5,499 bases of DNA from Nitrospirota bacterium (GTDB lineage Bacteria > Nitrospirota > Thermodesulfovibrionia > Thermodesulfovibrionales > JdFR-85), in assembly GCA_015485235.1 (NCBI GenBank), contig WFTX01000300.1, positions 1 through 5,499 of the forward strand, written 5' to 3'. The notes below the pieces were generated by a model. It was not told the origin of the DNA, did no database searches, and worked only from the letters and a program-made list of their open reading frames with translations. Positions 5,417 through 5,499 of this stretch are shown piece by piece. How positions within the stretch are numbered: position 1 is the stretch's first letter; the number at the start of each line of letters is the position of its first letter. Both the position numbers and the translations under genes were made by a program.

Positions 5417-5499
5417 TCAAGGTTGATACAGCCAGTCTTCTTCATTCCCGGGGCATTCATGTATAATATCCCTCGTGAGAAACAGGACATCAACCACAG
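5417..5499 (-). CDS. Possible C-terminus of an unidentified minus-strand gene
   Basis: On the minus strand a frame entering from the right edge stays open for 26 codons and ends in TGA at 5417-5419. It reads VVDVLFLTRDII followed by HECPGNEEDWLYQP. The mix of hydrophobic and acidic residues looks protein-like and the orientation would be convergent with the NapH-like gene. The stretch is too short to identify. A plus-strand alternative starting with ATG at 5458 (MYNIPREKQDINH) cannot be excluded. Confidence 0.35.
   Translation of the reverse strand, partial: VVDVLFLTRDIIHECPGNEEDWLYQP

Overview
The window is bacterial, with mid-range GC content, and reads like an anaerobe that handles one-carbon or methyl groups. 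It carries a corrinoid methyl-carrier gene and a UroD-family methyltransferase gene. It also has a periplasmic CXXCH (c-type haem) sensor, a NapH-type polyferredoxin and a cysteine-rich Fe-S-type accessory protein. This mix suits Nitrospirota (Thermodesulfovibrio-like) or Desulfobacterota. That placement is a judgement from gene content, not a measured assignment.

Positions 1-3577 (minus strand) hold a compact four-gene cluster, read from right to left. First comes a membrane sensor with a haem-c motif, a HAMP linker and a GAF-like C-terminus but no kinase domain (2552-3577). Next are a corrinoid protein (1824-2480) and a UroD/MtaA-family methyltransferase (784-1827). Last is a soluble GAF histidine kinase that runs off the left edge (1-787). 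The last three genes are joined by two 4-bp ATGA stop/start overlaps, so they are almost certainly co-translated. A promoter whose -10 lies in the loop of a perfect 10-bp inverted repeat precedes the cluster, and an intrinsic terminator insulates it from the gene upstream.

Positions 3748-5268 hold two divergent genes. On the minus strand is a stand-alone, cysteine-rich domain (3748-4191) that is normally fused behind a ferredoxin. On the plus strand is a NapH/CcoG-like membrane polyferredoxin (4345-5268). The 153-bp gap between them contains a near-consensus plus-strand promoter with a dyad on its -10. After 5268 there is a short non-coding stretch, then what may be the C-terminus of a minus-strand gene entering from the right edge.

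The main hypothesis is that the four-gene cluster is one sensory unit. A kinase-less haem-c sensor and a soluble GAF kinase would bracket a corrinoid/methyltransferase pair. The methyltransferase has lost two of the three zinc ligands of the MtaA type, so it may not make methyl-thiol products. It may act on another substrate, or serve as a methyl or corrinoid state reporter for the kinase. The gene order, overlaps and motifs are visible in the sequence; the functional link is inference.
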